A stretch of 64,000 nucleotides of DNA from Pseudoxanthomonas sp. J31 (GTDB lineage Bacteria > Pseudomonadota > Gammaproteobacteria > Xanthomonadales > Xanthomonadaceae). The translations under genes were made by a program, and so were the position numbers. The stretch is taken from NCBI RefSeq assembly GCF_000510725.1, contig NZ_AZNZ01000003.1, positions 62,001 to 126,000 on the forward strand, given 5' to 3'. Below are positions 26,737-35,841 of the stretch, in pieces (position 1 is the stretch's first letter; each line of letters opens with the position of its first letter). The notes beneath the pieces were generated by a model. It ran no database searches and was not told the origin of the DNA. It worked only from the letters and a program-made list of their open reading frames with translations.

Positions 26737-28617
26737 TTGCGCGCGAGCGGTCGGGCATTGCTGTGGACGGGGATGCTGCTGGGCGTGGCCGCCTGCGGCG
26801 GCCCGCAGCCGCAGGACGCGGACGAGACTGCCGGCCAGGCCCCCGCCACCGCGCAGGCGCAGCCGGAAGCGCCGGACATCGCCCTGCCCAGGGTGACCGT
26901 CAGCGGCGACGAAAGCGCCCACGTGGTAGAGGCCTGGACCCCGCCGGCCGTGGAGATCGGCGAGGACGCCGACCGCCGTGCCCTGCGCCGGCAGGCCGAG
27001 GCCGCCCTGCGCGAGGGCCGGCTGTACGAGGATGCCGCGGCCGCCGCCCCGATCTACCTGGCCCTGTCGCGTACCGATCCGCAGGACCGGCAGGCCCGCG
27101 ACGGCCTGCGCCGTACCACCACGGCGGTGCTGGCGGCCGCCGACCGCGCCCTGGCCGAGGCCGCCACCGATCCGCAGTCCGGCGCCCTGGAGCGTGCCGT
27201 CGCCCTGGCCGCGGTGGCGCGCACCCTGGATGCCGAGGATCGCCGGGTGCGCAGCCTGCAGCAGCGGGTGGAGCGCGCGCGGCGGGTGGCGGCGCTGGTG
27301 CGCGCCGGGCGCGAGGACCTGCGCGGCGGCCAGCTGGACGGGGCCCTGGCCTGGTTCCGCGAGGCCCTGGCGCTGGAGCCGCAGGACCGCGATGCGCGCC
27401 AGGGCCTGGGCGCGGTGGAAAGCGCCCTGGTCGACCGCGCCCAGGGCGAAGCCGACCGGCTCGAGTTCGACGCGGCCGCCGGCTGGCTGGAGCAGGCGGG
27501 CGCGGTGCGCGGCGACATGGCCGGGGCGGTGGCCGATGCGCGCGCGCGGATCGAGGCGCAGCGCGCGCGCGCGGTGGCCGGCCTGCGCGACGCCGCCCTG
27601 CGCGACCTGCTGCGCCCCAACGGCGTGCGCGACGCCCGCGTGCGCCTGGCCGAGGTGCTGCGCATCGCGCGCCCGGGCGACCCGGTGGCGGCGAACCTGC
27701 GCGAGCGCATCGACCTGGTCACCTACTACGGCCCGTTCCGCCCGGGCCAGGTGTTCACCGACGCCCTGGCCGACGGCAGCCGTGGCCCGCAGATGGTGGT
27801 GGTGCCGCATGGCGGCTTCCGCATGGGGGCGGAGGACACCGATCCACTGGCGTCCGATGCCGAGAAGCCGGCCCATTACGTGCGCTTCAACCGCGGTTTC
27901 GCGATGTCGCTGACCGAGGTGACGGTGGCCGAGTTCGGCCGCTTCGTGGCATCGGCCGGCGCGCGGCCGCGTGCCACCCGGCGCGGCAATTCCCTGGTCT
28001 ACGACGAACGCAGCGGCAACTTCGTGCGCCGCAGCGGCGTGGACTGGCGTTCCGGCTACGACGGCCGCCCGGCCGACCCGGGCGATCCGGTGCTGCATGT
28101 CAGCGTGCGCGACGCCGAAGCCTATGCGGCCTGGCTGTCGGAGCAGACCGGGCGCCATTACCGGCTGCCCAGCGAGGCCGAGTTCGAGTACGCCCTGCGC
28201 GCCGGCAACCCGGGGCGCTACCCATGGGGCGATGCCGGCGTGCCGCCGCCGGACACCGGCAACTTCACCGGTGGCAACGACGTCTCGCCCGGCGGCCGTA
28301 CCTGGAACAACGCCTTCGTCGGCTACGGCGACGGTTACTGGGGCGTGGCCCCTGCGGGTCGCTTCAAGCCCAATGCATGGGGCCTTCACGACCTGGCCGG
28401 CAATGTTTCCGAGTGGGTCGCCGACTGCTGGCATGCCAGCTACCGGCGCGCCCCGGCCGACGGTGCGCCCTGGTACAACCCCGGTTGCCGGGCGCGGGTG
28501 GTGCGTGGCGGTTCCTGGGCCGGTTCGCCGGCGCAGACCCGCTCGGCCTGGCGTTCGCGGGTGGATTCGGACGTGACCAGCGCGCGCATCGGCTTCCGCG
28601 TGGTGCGCAGCATCTAG
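26737..28617 (+). CDS. SUMF1 (formylglycine-generating-like) lipoprotein
   Basis: 626-aa probable lipoprotein. TTG 26737 has GGGAGG just upstream. The signal peptide ends in the lipobox VAAC (about 18-21). Residues about 70-310 are Ala/Arg-rich helical repeats reminiscent of TPR-like scaffolds. The C-terminal about 270 residues are a SUMF1/FGE-sulfatase-modifying domain: VVVPHGGFRMGAEDTD, VTVAEFGRFV, YRLPSEAEFEYALRAG, GNVSEWVADCWH and VVRGGSWAGS. Many bacterial SUMF1 domains have lost the oxidase function, and whether catalytic Cys pairs exist here is unclear. The partner is unknown. It may be co-transcribed with the M48 protease 19 bp downstream. Confidence 0.85.
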   Translation: MRASGRALLWTGMLLGVAACGGPQPQDADETAGQAPATAQAQPEAPDIALPRVTVSGDESAHVVEAWTPPAVEIGEDADRRALRRQAEAALREGRLYEDAAAAAPIYLALSRTDPQDRQARDGLRRTTTAVLAAADRALAEAATDPQSGALERAVALAAVARTLDAEDRRVRSLQQRVERARRVAALVRAGREDLRGGQLDGALAWFREALALEPQDRDARQGLGAVESALVDRAQGEADRLEFDAAAGWLEQAGAVRGDMAGAVADARARIEAQRARAVAGLRDAALRDLLRPNGVRDARVRLAEVLRIARPGDPVAANLRERIDLVTYYGPFRPGQVFTDALADGSRGPQMVVVPHGGFRMGAEDTDPLASDAEKPAHYVRFNRGFAMSLTEVTVAEFGRFVASAGARPRATRRGNSLVYDERSGNFVRRSGVDWRSGYDGRPADPGDPVLHVSVRDAEAYAAWLSEQTGRHYRLPSEAEFEYALRAGNPGRYPWGDAGVPPPDTGNFTGGNDVSPGGRTWNNAFVGYGDGYWGVAPAGRFKPNAWGLHDLAGNVSEWVADCWHASYRRAPADGAPWYNPGCRARVVRGGSWAGSPAQTRSAWRSRVDSDVTSARIGFRVVRSI

Positions 28618-28636
28618 GGCAGAGGAGGGGGGAGCG

Positions 28637-29527
28637 ATGCGCATGGATCCTCACCGCGGGCAGGTCGCCCGCCGGCGCGGCGGCGGCCTGGGCGGAGGGC
28701 TGCGCCTGGTGGTGGTGCTGGCCTTCCTCGCCTACGGCGGCTGCTATTACCTGTCCAACCGCACCCAGGACCCGTACACCGGGCAGACGGTGCTGATCGA
28801 CGCCAGCCTGGGCCCGGAGCAGGAACGCGCGCTGGGGCTGCAGGCCTACGAGGAGATCCTGGCGCAGGAGCCGCCGCTGCCACGCTCGGACCCGGCGGCG
28901 CAGCAGGTGGCGCGCATCGCCGCGCGGCTGATCGACAAGGTGGACGAGGTCACTGCGGAGCTGGCCGCGGCCAATGGCCTGGAGGCGCCGACCCACTGGC
29001 GGCAGTTCGAGTGGGACGTCAACGTGATTCCTTCCGACCAGGCCAACGCGTTCTGCCTGCCCGGCGGCAAGATGGCGGTCTATACAGGCCTGTTCCCGGT
29101 GGCACAGAGCGAGGACGCGCTGGCGGTGGTGATGGGCCACGAGATCGCCCACGCCCTGCTGCGCCACGGCGCGCAGCGGATGAGCCAGCAGAAGCTGGCG
29201 CAGATCGGGCAGATGGCCGGCGCCGCCGGCGGGCTGGACCCGCAACAGCAGCAGATGGTCATGGCGGCGATGGGCTACGGCTACCTGCTGCCGTATGCGC
29301 GCACCCACGAGACCCAGGCCGACGAGGTCGGGCTGATGCTGGCGGCGGCCGCCTGTTACGACCCGAACGCGGCGATCGGGCTGTGGGAGCGGATGTCCGG
29401 CGCCTCCGGCGGGCAGGCGCCGCCGGAGTTCGCTTCCACCCACCCGAACCCGGGCACGCGCATCCAGACCCTGCAGGCGCTGATGCCCAGGGCCATGGAG
29501 TACCGGGAGAGGTTCTGCCGGCAGTGA
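28637..29527 (+). CDS. M48 family periplasmic metallopeptidase
   Basis: 296-aa envelope zinc protease resembling LoiP/YcaL-type proteins. A single hydrophobic N-terminal segment (LRLVVVLAFLAYGGCYYL) ends in a possible lipidation Cys. The catalytic motif GHEIAHALLRHG supplies His-His, and ETQADEVGLML the downstream Glu ligand. The domain begins after PYTGQTVLIDASLGPEQE. It follows the SUMF1 lipoprotein and probably acts in outer-membrane protein quality control. Confidence 0.88.
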   Translation: MRMDPHRGQVARRRGGGLGGGLRLVVVLAFLAYGGCYYLSNRTQDPYTGQTVLIDASLGPEQERALGLQAYEEILAQEPPLPRSDPAAQQVARIAARLIDKVDEVTAELAAANGLEAPTHWRQFEWDVNVIPSDQANAFCLPGGKMAVYTGLFPVAQSEDALAVVMGHEIAHALLRHGAQRMSQQKLAQIGQMAGAAGGLDPQQQQMVMAAMGYGYLLPYARTHETQADEVGLMLAAAACYDPNAAIGLWERMSGASGGQAPPEFASTHPNPGTRIQTLQALMPRAMEYRERFCRQ

Positions 29528-29545
29528 CGCCGGCAGCGGGCGACC

Positions 29546-30043
29546 TTAGCGGCGGGTCTTGCCGGGCGGGGTGGTGTCGCGCTCGCGGGGCGTGGTCGGG
29601 CGGCCGAGGCTGCCGGCCAGCCCGCGCTGGAACTCCTGCCACAGCTCCAGGTTGCGCTCGGTCAGCTGGTTCATGGCCGTCCACGGCGTCTGCCCCAGCA
29701 GGTTGCCCATCTGCTGGCGGAAGGTCTGCTGCTGCTCGAGGAACAGCTGCATGCTGCGCTCGAGGTAATTGCCCATGAAGCCCTGCAGCGAGTCGCCGTA
29801 GAAACGGATGATCTGGCTCAGCAGCTGGGTGGACAGCATGGGTTCGCCGTCCTGTTCCTGCTCGGCGATGATCTGCAGCAGGACTGAACGGGTCAGGTCC
29901 TCGCCGCTCTTGGCGTCACGGACCTCGAAGGACTCGCCGTCCAGGATCAGCTGGCGCACGTCCTCGATGGTGATGTAGCTGGAGATTTCGGTGTCGTACA
30001 GCCGGCGGTTCGGGTACTTCTTGATGATGCGGGTGGCAGCCAT
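29546..30043 (-). CDS. phaR: polyhydroxyalkanoate synthesis repressor PhaR
   Basis: 165-aa regulator that senses PHA granules and represses phasin and PHA genes. The N-terminal PHB/PHA accumulation regulator DNA-binding domain reads IIKKYPNRRLYDTEISSYIT (about 5-24), followed by the EDLTRSVLLQIIAEQE block. The C-terminus is Gln-rich and helical with a basic tail. It lies directly downstream of phaB on the same strand, so the operon would link repressor and reductase levels. The synthase phaC is not in the window. Confidence 0.95.
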   Translation of the reverse strand: MAATRIIKKYPNRRLYDTEISSYITIEDVRQLILDGESFEVRDAKSGEDLTRSVLLQIIAEQEQDGEPMLSTQLLSQIIRFYGDSLQGFMGNYLERSMQLFLEQQQTFRQQMGNLLGQTPWTAMNQLTERNLELWQEFQRGLAGSLGRPTTPRERDTTPPGKTRR

Positions 30044-30129
30044 CTAGAGCGCTCACTCGGGTCTTCAACGTTGCCCGAGCATGGCGCACCGCAGCAGCGC
30101 ATGCAACTGCCGCCCGTCCCCTTGACGGG

Positions 30130-30870
30130 CTACCAGCCCATGTGGTGGCCGCCGTTGATGTCCAGGTTGGAGCCGGTGATCCAGGCGGCCTCCTCGGCGA
30201 CCAGGAAACCGACCGCGTAGGCGATTTCCTCGGGCCGGCCCAGGCGGCCGGTGGGGATGTCGGCCACGATCTTGGCGCGGACTTCCTCCGGCACCGCCAT
30301 GACCATGTCGGTGGCCACGTAGCCGGGGGAAACGGTATTGACGGTGATGCCCAGCCTGGCGTTCTCGCGCGCCAGGGAGATGGTGAAGCCGTGCATGCCG
30401 GCCTTGGCCGCGGCGTAGTTGGCCTGGCCGTACTGGCCCTTGAGGCCGTTGATCGAGCTGATCTGGACGATCCGGCCCCACTTGCGCTCGCGCATGCCCT
30501 CGATCACCGGGCGGGTGACGTTGAACACCGAGTTGAGGTTGGTGTTGACCACCTCGTGCCACTGCTCGGCGCTCATGCGGTGGAAGGTGGTGTCGCGGGT
30601 GATGCCGGCGTTGTTGACCAGGATCTCGATCGGCCCTAGCGCCTGCTCGACCCCGCGCACCAGGGCGGCACCGCCCTCCGGGGTGCCGACGTCGCCGGGG
30701 ACCAGGGTGATTTCGTAGCCGGCCTCGCGCATCTGCTGCTGCCAGGCCAGGGCCTTTTCCTCGTTGCGGTAATTGGTTGCGACGCGGTGGCCCATGTCCA
30801 CCAGGCGCTTGCAGATGGCGGTGCCGATTCCGCCGGTTCCGCCGGTAACAAGTGCGACGCGACTGTTCAT
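30130..30870 (-). CDS. phaB: acetoacetyl-CoA reductase (NADPH)
   Basis: 246-aa SDR enzyme reducing acetoacetyl-CoA to (R)-3-hydroxybutyryl-CoA for PHA synthesis. ATG 30870 is used (a TTG directly precedes it). The cofactor motif TGGTGGIG lies at about 9-16, NNAG at about 88-91, catalytic Ser in IVQISSING and Tyr/Lys in NYAAAKAG. The GHHMGW C-terminus matches PhaB rather than FabG. It is preceded by gluQ (24-bp gap) and followed by phaR on the same strand. Confidence 0.93.
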   Translation of the reverse strand: MNSRVALVTGGTGGIGTAICKRLVDMGHRVATNYRNEEKALAWQQQMREAGYEITLVPGDVGTPEGGAALVRGVEQALGPIEILVNNAGITRDTTFHRMSAEQWHEVVNTNLNSVFNVTRPVIEGMRERKWGRIVQISSINGLKGQYGQANYAAAKAGMHGFTISLARENARLGITVNTVSPGYVATDMVMAVPEEVRAKIVADIPTGRLGRPEEIAYAVGFLVAEEAAWITGSNLDINGGHHMGW

Positions 30871-30894
30871 CAAGGCCCCTGCCGGGTGCCCCGG

Positions 30895-31818
30895 CTATTC
30901 AGACATGTCCGGCGAAGTTGTAGTGAGGGGCTGATGAAAGTGCAAGCGCGCCGGCAGCCTTGCACGATCGAAGTGCGAAATCGCGCGCCATAGCAGTGCA
31001 TCCACCCGTTTTTCGCCCCGTAGCGGTGCCGGGTCCTGGCCCAGCAGGGTCCAGCAATGACGCAGTGCGGGAAGCGGATCCGCCGGATCGACCGGCAGCG
31101 CGGCGCTGGACTTGGACAGCTTGTGCCCGGAGGCGTCCAGCAGCAGGGGCAGGTGCAGGTAGCGCGGGGTGGGCAGGCCCAGCGCGCGCTGCAGGAGGAT
31201 CTGGCGCGGGGTGGAATCGAGCAGGTCGGCACCGCGGACCACGTCGGTCACCCCCTGCTCGGCGTCGTCGACCACCACCGCCAGCTGGTACGCCCAGAAC
31301 CCGTCGGCGCGCAGCAGGACGAAGTCGCCGACCTCCCGGTCCACGTCCTGGGCGAAGCGCCCCTGCAGGCCGTCCTCGAAGGCGACCTGGCTGCCGTCGG
31401 CCACCCGCAGCCGCACCGCCGGCCGCGGGCGCGGGGCGGCGGCGACGCAGCGGCGGTGGACTCCGCCGGCCGCGGCCAGGTCGCTGCGGCTGCAGGAGCA
31501 GGGGAAGGCCAGGCCGGCCTCGAGCAGGCGCTGCAGGGCGGCGCGGTACAGGGGCTCGCGCTCGCTCTGGCGCACCACCGGCAGGTCGGACTCCAGGCCG
31601 AAGGCCGACAGCGTGGCCAGCTGCGCCGCGGCGGCGCCCGGCACCTCGCGCGGGCGGTCCACGTCCTCGATCCGCACCAGCCACTGGCCGCCGGCAGCGC
31701 GCGCCAACAGCCAGCTGCCAAACGCGGCCAGCAGCGAGCCGGCGTGCAGCGGACCGGTGGGCGAGGGCGCGAAGCGGCCGCGGTAGGGAACGTCGGATGC
31801 CTGGGATGCCTGCGCCAT
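30895..31818 (-). CDS. gluQ: glutamyl-Q tRNA(Asp) synthetase
   Basis: 307-aa GluRS-like enzyme that attaches glutamate to queuosine in tRNA(Asp). ATG 31818 is used; upstream starts give non-homologous residues. The HIGH-like motif is in [12 protein letters not shown], the zinc-binding Cys in [10 protein letters not shown] plus HRRC, and the KMSKS-like motif is KLSKS. It lacks the anticodon-binding domain of GltX, as expected for about 300 aa. It is divergent from htpX, and the 92-bp gap should carry both promoters. Confidence 0.93.
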   Translation of the reverse strand: MAQASQASDVPYRGRFAPSPTGPLHAGSLLAAFGSWLLARAAGGQWLVRIEDVDRPREVPGAAAAQLATLSAFGLESDLPVVRQSEREPLYRAALQRLLEAGLAFPCSCSRSDLAAAGGVHRRCVAAAPRPRPAVRLRVADGSQVAFEDGLQGRFAQDVDREVGDFVLLRADGFWAYQLAVVVDDAEQGVTDVVRGADLLDSTPRQILLQRALGLPTPRYLHLPLLLDASGHKLSKSSAALPVDPADPLPALRHCWTLLGQDPAPLRGEKRVDALLWRAISHFDRARLPARLHFHQPLTTTSPDMSE

Positions 31819-31910
31819 CGCGCCATGGTCGCGGCCGGCCGCACTTGATTTCAAGCGTGGCCATGCCCATCTGCCCGGTGTCATCGACGCAACCCACCGG
31901 AGTCCGTTTC

Positions 31911-32786
31911 GTGTTTACCCGTATCGCGTTGTTCCTCGCGACCAACCTCGCCGTGCTGTTCCTGGCCAGCATCGTGATGTCGCTGCTGGGCGTCAGCCCG
32001 GACCAGATGGCCGGCCTGCTGGTACTCGGCGCGATGTTCGGCTTCGGCGGCTCGCTGGTCTCGCTGCTGACCTCCAAGTGGATGGCCAAGCGCGCCACCG
32101 GCGCCCACGTCATCACCCAGCCGCGCAGCGAGGCCGAGCGCTGGCTGGTCGATACCGTGCGCCGCCAGGCCCAGGCCGCCGGCATCGGCATGCCCGAGGT
32201 GGCGATCTACGATGCCCCGGAAATCAACGCCTTCGCCACCGGCGCCAACCGCAACAACGCGCTGGTGGCGGTGTCCACCGGCCTGCTGCGCAACATGAGC
32301 GCGGACGAGGCCGAGGCGGTGCTGGGCCACGAGATCGCGCACGTGGCCAACGGCGACATGGTGACCATGGCCCTGCTGCAGGGCGTGCTCAATACCTTCG
32401 TGATCGTGCTGGCGCGGGTGGTCGGCGGCATCGTCGACGGCTACCTGTCCGGCAACCGCGAGGGCGAGGGCCGCGGCATGGCCTACTTCGCCATCGTGCT
32501 GGTGCTGGAGATGGTGTTCGGCCTGTTCGCGACCATGATCGCGATGTGGTTCTCGCGCCGGCGCGAGTTCCGCGCCGACGCCGGCGGCGCGCAGCTGGCC
32601 GGCCGCCACAAGATGATCGCGGCGCTGGAGAAGCTGGCGCTCAACCACGGCCACAGCACCCTGCCGAACCAGATCGCCGCCTTCGGTATCGCCGGCGGCA
32701 TGGGCGAGGGCCTGCGCCGGCTGTTCCTGAGCCATCCGCCGCTGGCGGAGCGGATCGCGGCGCTGCGCGCCTCGGCCGCCGCCTGA
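31911..32786 (+). CDS. htpX: protease HtpX (chromosomal)
   Basis: 291-aa inner-membrane zinc protease for damaged membrane proteins. GTG 31911 matches the conserved start ([17 protein letters not shown]). TM helices lie at about 4-24, 30-55, 155-178 and 190-212. The zinc motif [11 protein letters not shown] and the third-ligand segment [11 protein letters not shown] are intact. It is longer and closer to canonical HtpX than the accessory copy at 11995-12960. Usually under heat or envelope stress control; no specific box was identified here. Confidence 0.95.
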   Translation: MFTRIALFLATNLAVLFLASIVMSLLGVSPDQMAGLLVLGAMFGFGGSLVSLLTSKWMAKRATGAHVITQPRSEAERWLVDTVRRQAQAAGIGMPEVAIYDAPEINAFATGANRNNALVAVSTGLLRNMSADEAEAVLGHEIAHVANGDMVTMALLQGVLNTFVIVLARVVGGIVDGYLSGNREGEGRGMAYFAIVLVLEMVFGLFATMIAMWFSRRREFRADAGGAQLAGRHKMIAALEKLALNHGHSTLPNQIAAFGIAGGMGEGLRRLFLSHPPLAERIAALRASAAA

Positions 32787-32808
32787 GGCGCCCGACCGCG
32801 GATGCAGG

Positions 32809-32832
32809 ACGGCCCGCCATCCGGCGGGCCGT
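32809..32832. terminator. bidirectional terminator between htpX and the MliC gene
   Basis: A 10-bp stem (ACGGCCCGCC / GGCGGGCCGT) with a 4-nt loop lies between two convergent genes. Confidence 0.7.
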
Positions 32833-32857
32833 TGCGTCTGGGGGACTACGCCGGCGC

Positions 32858-33271
32858 TCAGCCCGTGCCGGCGGCGACCTCCTGGCACTGCCGGGCCTCC
32901 TGGCCGGACAGGGTCAGCGTCGCCCCGTCGCCCTTGTTCCAGAACTCGTTGCCGTTGGCGTCGGCGTAGCGCGCCCCGGAGGCGGAGCGGGCCTGCGGCA
33001 ACACCAGTTCGCCGCGCTCGTGGGTCAGGGTGACGGTGCCGGCGCCGTTGTCGAAGCGGGCGGACAGGTGCTGTTCGCCGCACTGCCAGCGGCTTTCCAC
33101 GACGCTTTCGTCGGGCATGCCGGGGCCGGCGGGGTCCATCCCGGTGGCCGCCGCGGCATCGGCCGCGGGACTGGCGGGCGGCGGCGCCTCCGCCGCGGGT
33201 CCGGCATCACGCTGGCACCCGGCCAGGACAAGTGCCAGCAACGGCGCAAGCGCGTACGCGGCGCGGGTCAT
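32858..33271 (-). CDS. mliC: MliC-like lysozyme inhibitor lipoprotein
   Basis: 137-aa lipoprotein. The signal peptide ends in the lipobox VLAGC (Cys19), followed by an Ala/Pro-rich linker to about residue 58. The MliC domain comes next: WQCGEQHLSARFDNGAGTV, the region LPQARSASGARYADANGNEF and LTLSGQEARQCQ, with two Cys (about 63 and 129) placed for the usual disulfide. It should inhibit C-type lysozyme at the outer membrane. The ATG overlaps the stop of the upstream PfpI-like gene by 4 bp. Confidence 0.88.
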   Translation of the reverse strand: MTRAAYALAPLLALVLAGCQRDAGPAAEAPPPASPAADAAAATGMDPAGPGMPDESVVESRWQCGEQHLSARFDNGAGTVTLTHERGELVLPQARSASGARYADANGNEFWNKGDGATLTLSGQEARQCQEVAAGTG

Positions 33272-33834
33272 GCCGAGCGCTCCTGGCCCTTGTGTCGGCC
33301 CTCGGCGATCTCCTCGACCAGCTTGGAGCAGAACGCCGGCAGGTCGTCGGGCGTGCGGCTGGTGACCAGGCCCTGGTCGACCACCACCTCGCGGTCGACC
33401 CAGCGCGCGCCGGCGTTCTGCAGGTCGCGCTGGATGTTGGGCACCGAAGTCAGTTCGCGGTCGCCGACCACGCCGGCGTCGGCCAGCACCCAGGGACCGT
33501 GGCAGATCGCGCCGACCGGCTTGCCGGCCTCGAAGAACGAGCGGGTAAAGCGGATCGCGTGCTCGTCGGCGCGCAGCGCGTCGGGATTGAACAGCCCGCC
33601 CGGGATCACCAGGGCGTCGTAGTCGGAGGCGTCGGCCTCGGCCACGGCCTGGTCCACCGCCACCGTGTCGCCCTTGTCGAAGTGGCGCATGCCCTGGATC
33701 TGCCCCTGCTCGGGCGAGACCACGTCCACCTCCGCGCCGTTGTCGCGCAGGGCGCGCAAGGGCTCGAGCAGTTCCGATTCCTCGAAACCGTTGCTGGCGA
33801 GGATGGCGACGCGCTTGCCGGTGAGCTTGCTCAT
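33268..33834 (-). CDS. DJ-1/PfpI family protein (YhbO-like)
   Basis: 188-aa cytoplasmic protein. ATG 33834 has AGGAGC upstream; a longer frame adds a non-homologous leader. Catalytic elements are the nucleophile elbow GAICHGPW (Cys about 106), Glu in GFEES and the neighbouring His. The family includes glyoxal/protein deglycase and stress proteins; the exact activity is debated. It is translationally coupled to the MliC lipoprotein gene (4-bp overlap), which hints at a shared stress response. Confidence 0.9.
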   Translation of the reverse strand: MSKLTGKRVAILASNGFEESELLEPLRALRDNGAEVDVVSPEQGQIQGMRHFDKGDTVAVDQAVAEADASDYDALVIPGGLFNPDALRADEHAIRFTRSFFEAGKPVGAICHGPWVLADAGVVGDRELTSVPNIQRDLQNAGARWVDREVVVDQGLVTSRTPDDLPAFCSKLVEEIAEGRHKGQERSA

Positions 33835-33933
33835 GGGGGCTCCTGGGGTGGGGGAAGGGAGCGGACACCTTAGGCGCTCCCCTGCCGCGCAGGCGCGAAG
33901 GCGGCGTGTTCGAATCATTAAGCCCGCAGGCGT

Positions 33934-35715
33934 TCAGCGCAGTGGCTGCTCCAGCCGCAGCACCGGGTACAGGCCGTAGCGTTCGTCCCAGGCCGGGTGC
34001 CGGCGGTAGAAGAACTCCAGGCGCGCGGCCGGGTCGGCGGCGAATTCCGGGTCGGAGGCCAGGCGCGACTCGAACTGGCGCCGCAGCGCCGGGTCGCGCA
34101 GCATCTCGCGCGCGACCTGCTCGGCCACGTAGTCCTCCATGTACTCCTTGCGCTCGAAGGCGTTGTTGAACGCGCCCCAGGCGGCCAGCGAGTCCGGCGC
34201 CTGCGGTTCGAGCATGGCCAGCACCAGGCGCGCCAGCGGCTGGGCCGCGGGCACGTACAGGCTGCCGGCGGGGACGTCGTGGCGCTCATCCTGCCAGCGG
34301 CCCTGCAGCTCGACCCGCTGGTGGCCTTCGGAGGAATGCGCGGCGAAGGTGATGGACTCGGCGCGGAAGGCCCGCACCGGCAGCGCCGGGCGCGGCGCGT
34401 CCAGGCGCCGGTACTGCACGCCGTGGATGTCCAGCAGCGGCTGCACCCGCGCTGCCCAGGCCGGCGGCACCAGGTAGCCGCCGGCGGGGACGGTTGCCTC
34501 CAGGGTGGGCACCACCTGGTCGCGCAGCGGCAGCTTCCAGACCTGCGGCGTGGTCTCGTCGTAGCGGGTCATCAGCGCGCCGGACACTTCCGAGGGCGTG
34601 CGGGTGTAGGCGTAGCCGCGGAAGTCGATGGTGCGGGCCTGGTCGGTGGTATCCCAGGCCAGCGCCTCGCTGCGCCCGGCCAGCCGCGCGGCGCGGGCAT
34701 CGGCGGCCTCGGCCAGGGCGCGCCAGCGGGCGCCGTGCCTGGCCATCTGCTCCAGCACCGAGACCACCGCGTTGCGGGTGGTGCGCACGCGCTCGGGATA
34801 GGTGCGCCAGGAATGCGTCTCCACCAGCATGCCGAAGCGGTTGCGCAGCAGGAAGTAGCCGTGCGAGAAGCGCGGCGGCGAGACGTCGTCGGCGAAGCCG
34901 GAGGCCGGGTCGTCCTCGACGATGAAGGACGGGTAGAAGTCCAGCGGCAGCGAGCCGGCGCGGGCGAGGTCGGCGATCACCCCGTCCCGCCACTGGCGGC
35001 CGGCCTGGCGCAGGGCCTCGTCGCCGGCATGCACCGGCTCGACCTGGACCGACACGTCGTGCTCGAACTGGGCGCCGTCGGTGGCGTGCAGGTCGACCAT
35101 CGCCAGCGGGTCCCACTGCCGCACCAGGGCCAGCATGGCCTGCATCTCCGGCGAGTCGGCCTTGAGGTAGTCGCGGTTGAGGTTGTAGCCCTGGGCCGTG
35201 GTGCGCCAGCCCATCTCCTCCGGGCCGCGCTGGTTGGGGCGGTTCCAGGCGCCGAAGCGCTCGTGGCCGTCGACGTTGAACACCGGCACGAACAGCCAGA
35301 CCACCTTGTCCAGCACGCCCGGGGCGGCCTTGCCTTCCAGGATCTCGCGCAGGGCCAGGAAGCCGGCGTCCTTGCCGTCGATCTCGCCGGCGTGGATGCC
35401 GCCCTGGACAAGCACCACCGGCAGTTTGCGGCGGCGCGCCTGCTCCGGCTCGAACGCGCCGGTGGCGGTGACCACCAGCAGCTGCATGGGCCGGCCCTCG
35501 GGCGTGGTGCCGAAGCTCAGCGCGCGCACCTTGTCCGGCCAGCGCGCCTGGAAGGCGGCGGCCAGCGCCGGGACTTCGTCGTAGCGGCCGGTGCGCTGGA
35601 AGCCGGAGCGCTCGGCCACGGTGGACAGCGGATCGGCGGAAGCGGGGGCGGGGAGCGGCAGGGCGCAGGCCGCGGCCAGCAGCCAGGCCGGAGGGAGGCG
35701 GAAACGGAACGACAT
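33934..35715 (-). CDS. secreted M14 zinc carboxypeptidase-like protein
   Basis: 593-aa exported peptidase with an N-terminal signal peptide (MSFRFRLPPAWLLAAACALP, cleavage near ASA). The M14 domain contains the zinc ligands HAGEIDG (His, Glu) and the later His in VDLHATDG, with NLNRDYLKADSPEM supplying substrate-binding Asn/Arg. The C-terminal about 200 residues are an extra domain of the kind found in large secreted M14 proteins. Predicted to trim peptides in the periplasm or outside the cell. Divergent from the peptide transporter at 35842, which fits a peptide-scavenging pair. Confidence 0.88.
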   Translation of the reverse strand: MSFRFRLPPAWLLAAACALPLPAPASADPLSTVAERSGFQRTGRYDEVPALAAAFQARWPDKVRALSFGTTPEGRPMQLLVVTATGAFEPEQARRRKLPVVLVQGGIHAGEIDGKDAGFLALREILEGKAAPGVLDKVVWLFVPVFNVDGHERFGAWNRPNQRGPEEMGWRTTAQGYNLNRDYLKADSPEMQAMLALVRQWDPLAMVDLHATDGAQFEHDVSVQVEPVHAGDEALRQAGRQWRDGVIADLARAGSLPLDFYPSFIVEDDPASGFADDVSPPRFSHGYFLLRNRFGMLVETHSWRTYPERVRTTRNAVVSVLEQMARHGARWRALAEAADARAARLAGRSEALAWDTTDQARTIDFRGYAYTRTPSEVSGALMTRYDETTPQVWKLPLRDQVVPTLEATVPAGGYLVPPAWAARVQPLLDIHGVQYRRLDAPRPALPVRAFRAESITFAAHSSEGHQRVELQGRWQDERHDVPAGSLYVPAAQPLARLVLAMLEPQAPDSLAAWGAFNNAFERKEYMEDYVAEQVAREMLRDPALRRQFESRLASDPEFAADPAARLEFFYRRHPAWDERYGLYPVLRLEQPLR

Positions 35716-35841
35716 CGGCGGTACCAGGGGCGAAAACGGCCATGATGCCAGCGCCGCCGGCGGGCGGCAGCCATGGCTGGCGGCGGTACCGGCGCGGGGC
35801 CGGGATCGGGTACCCTCAGTTTCTTTTGCGACGGACCCGGG

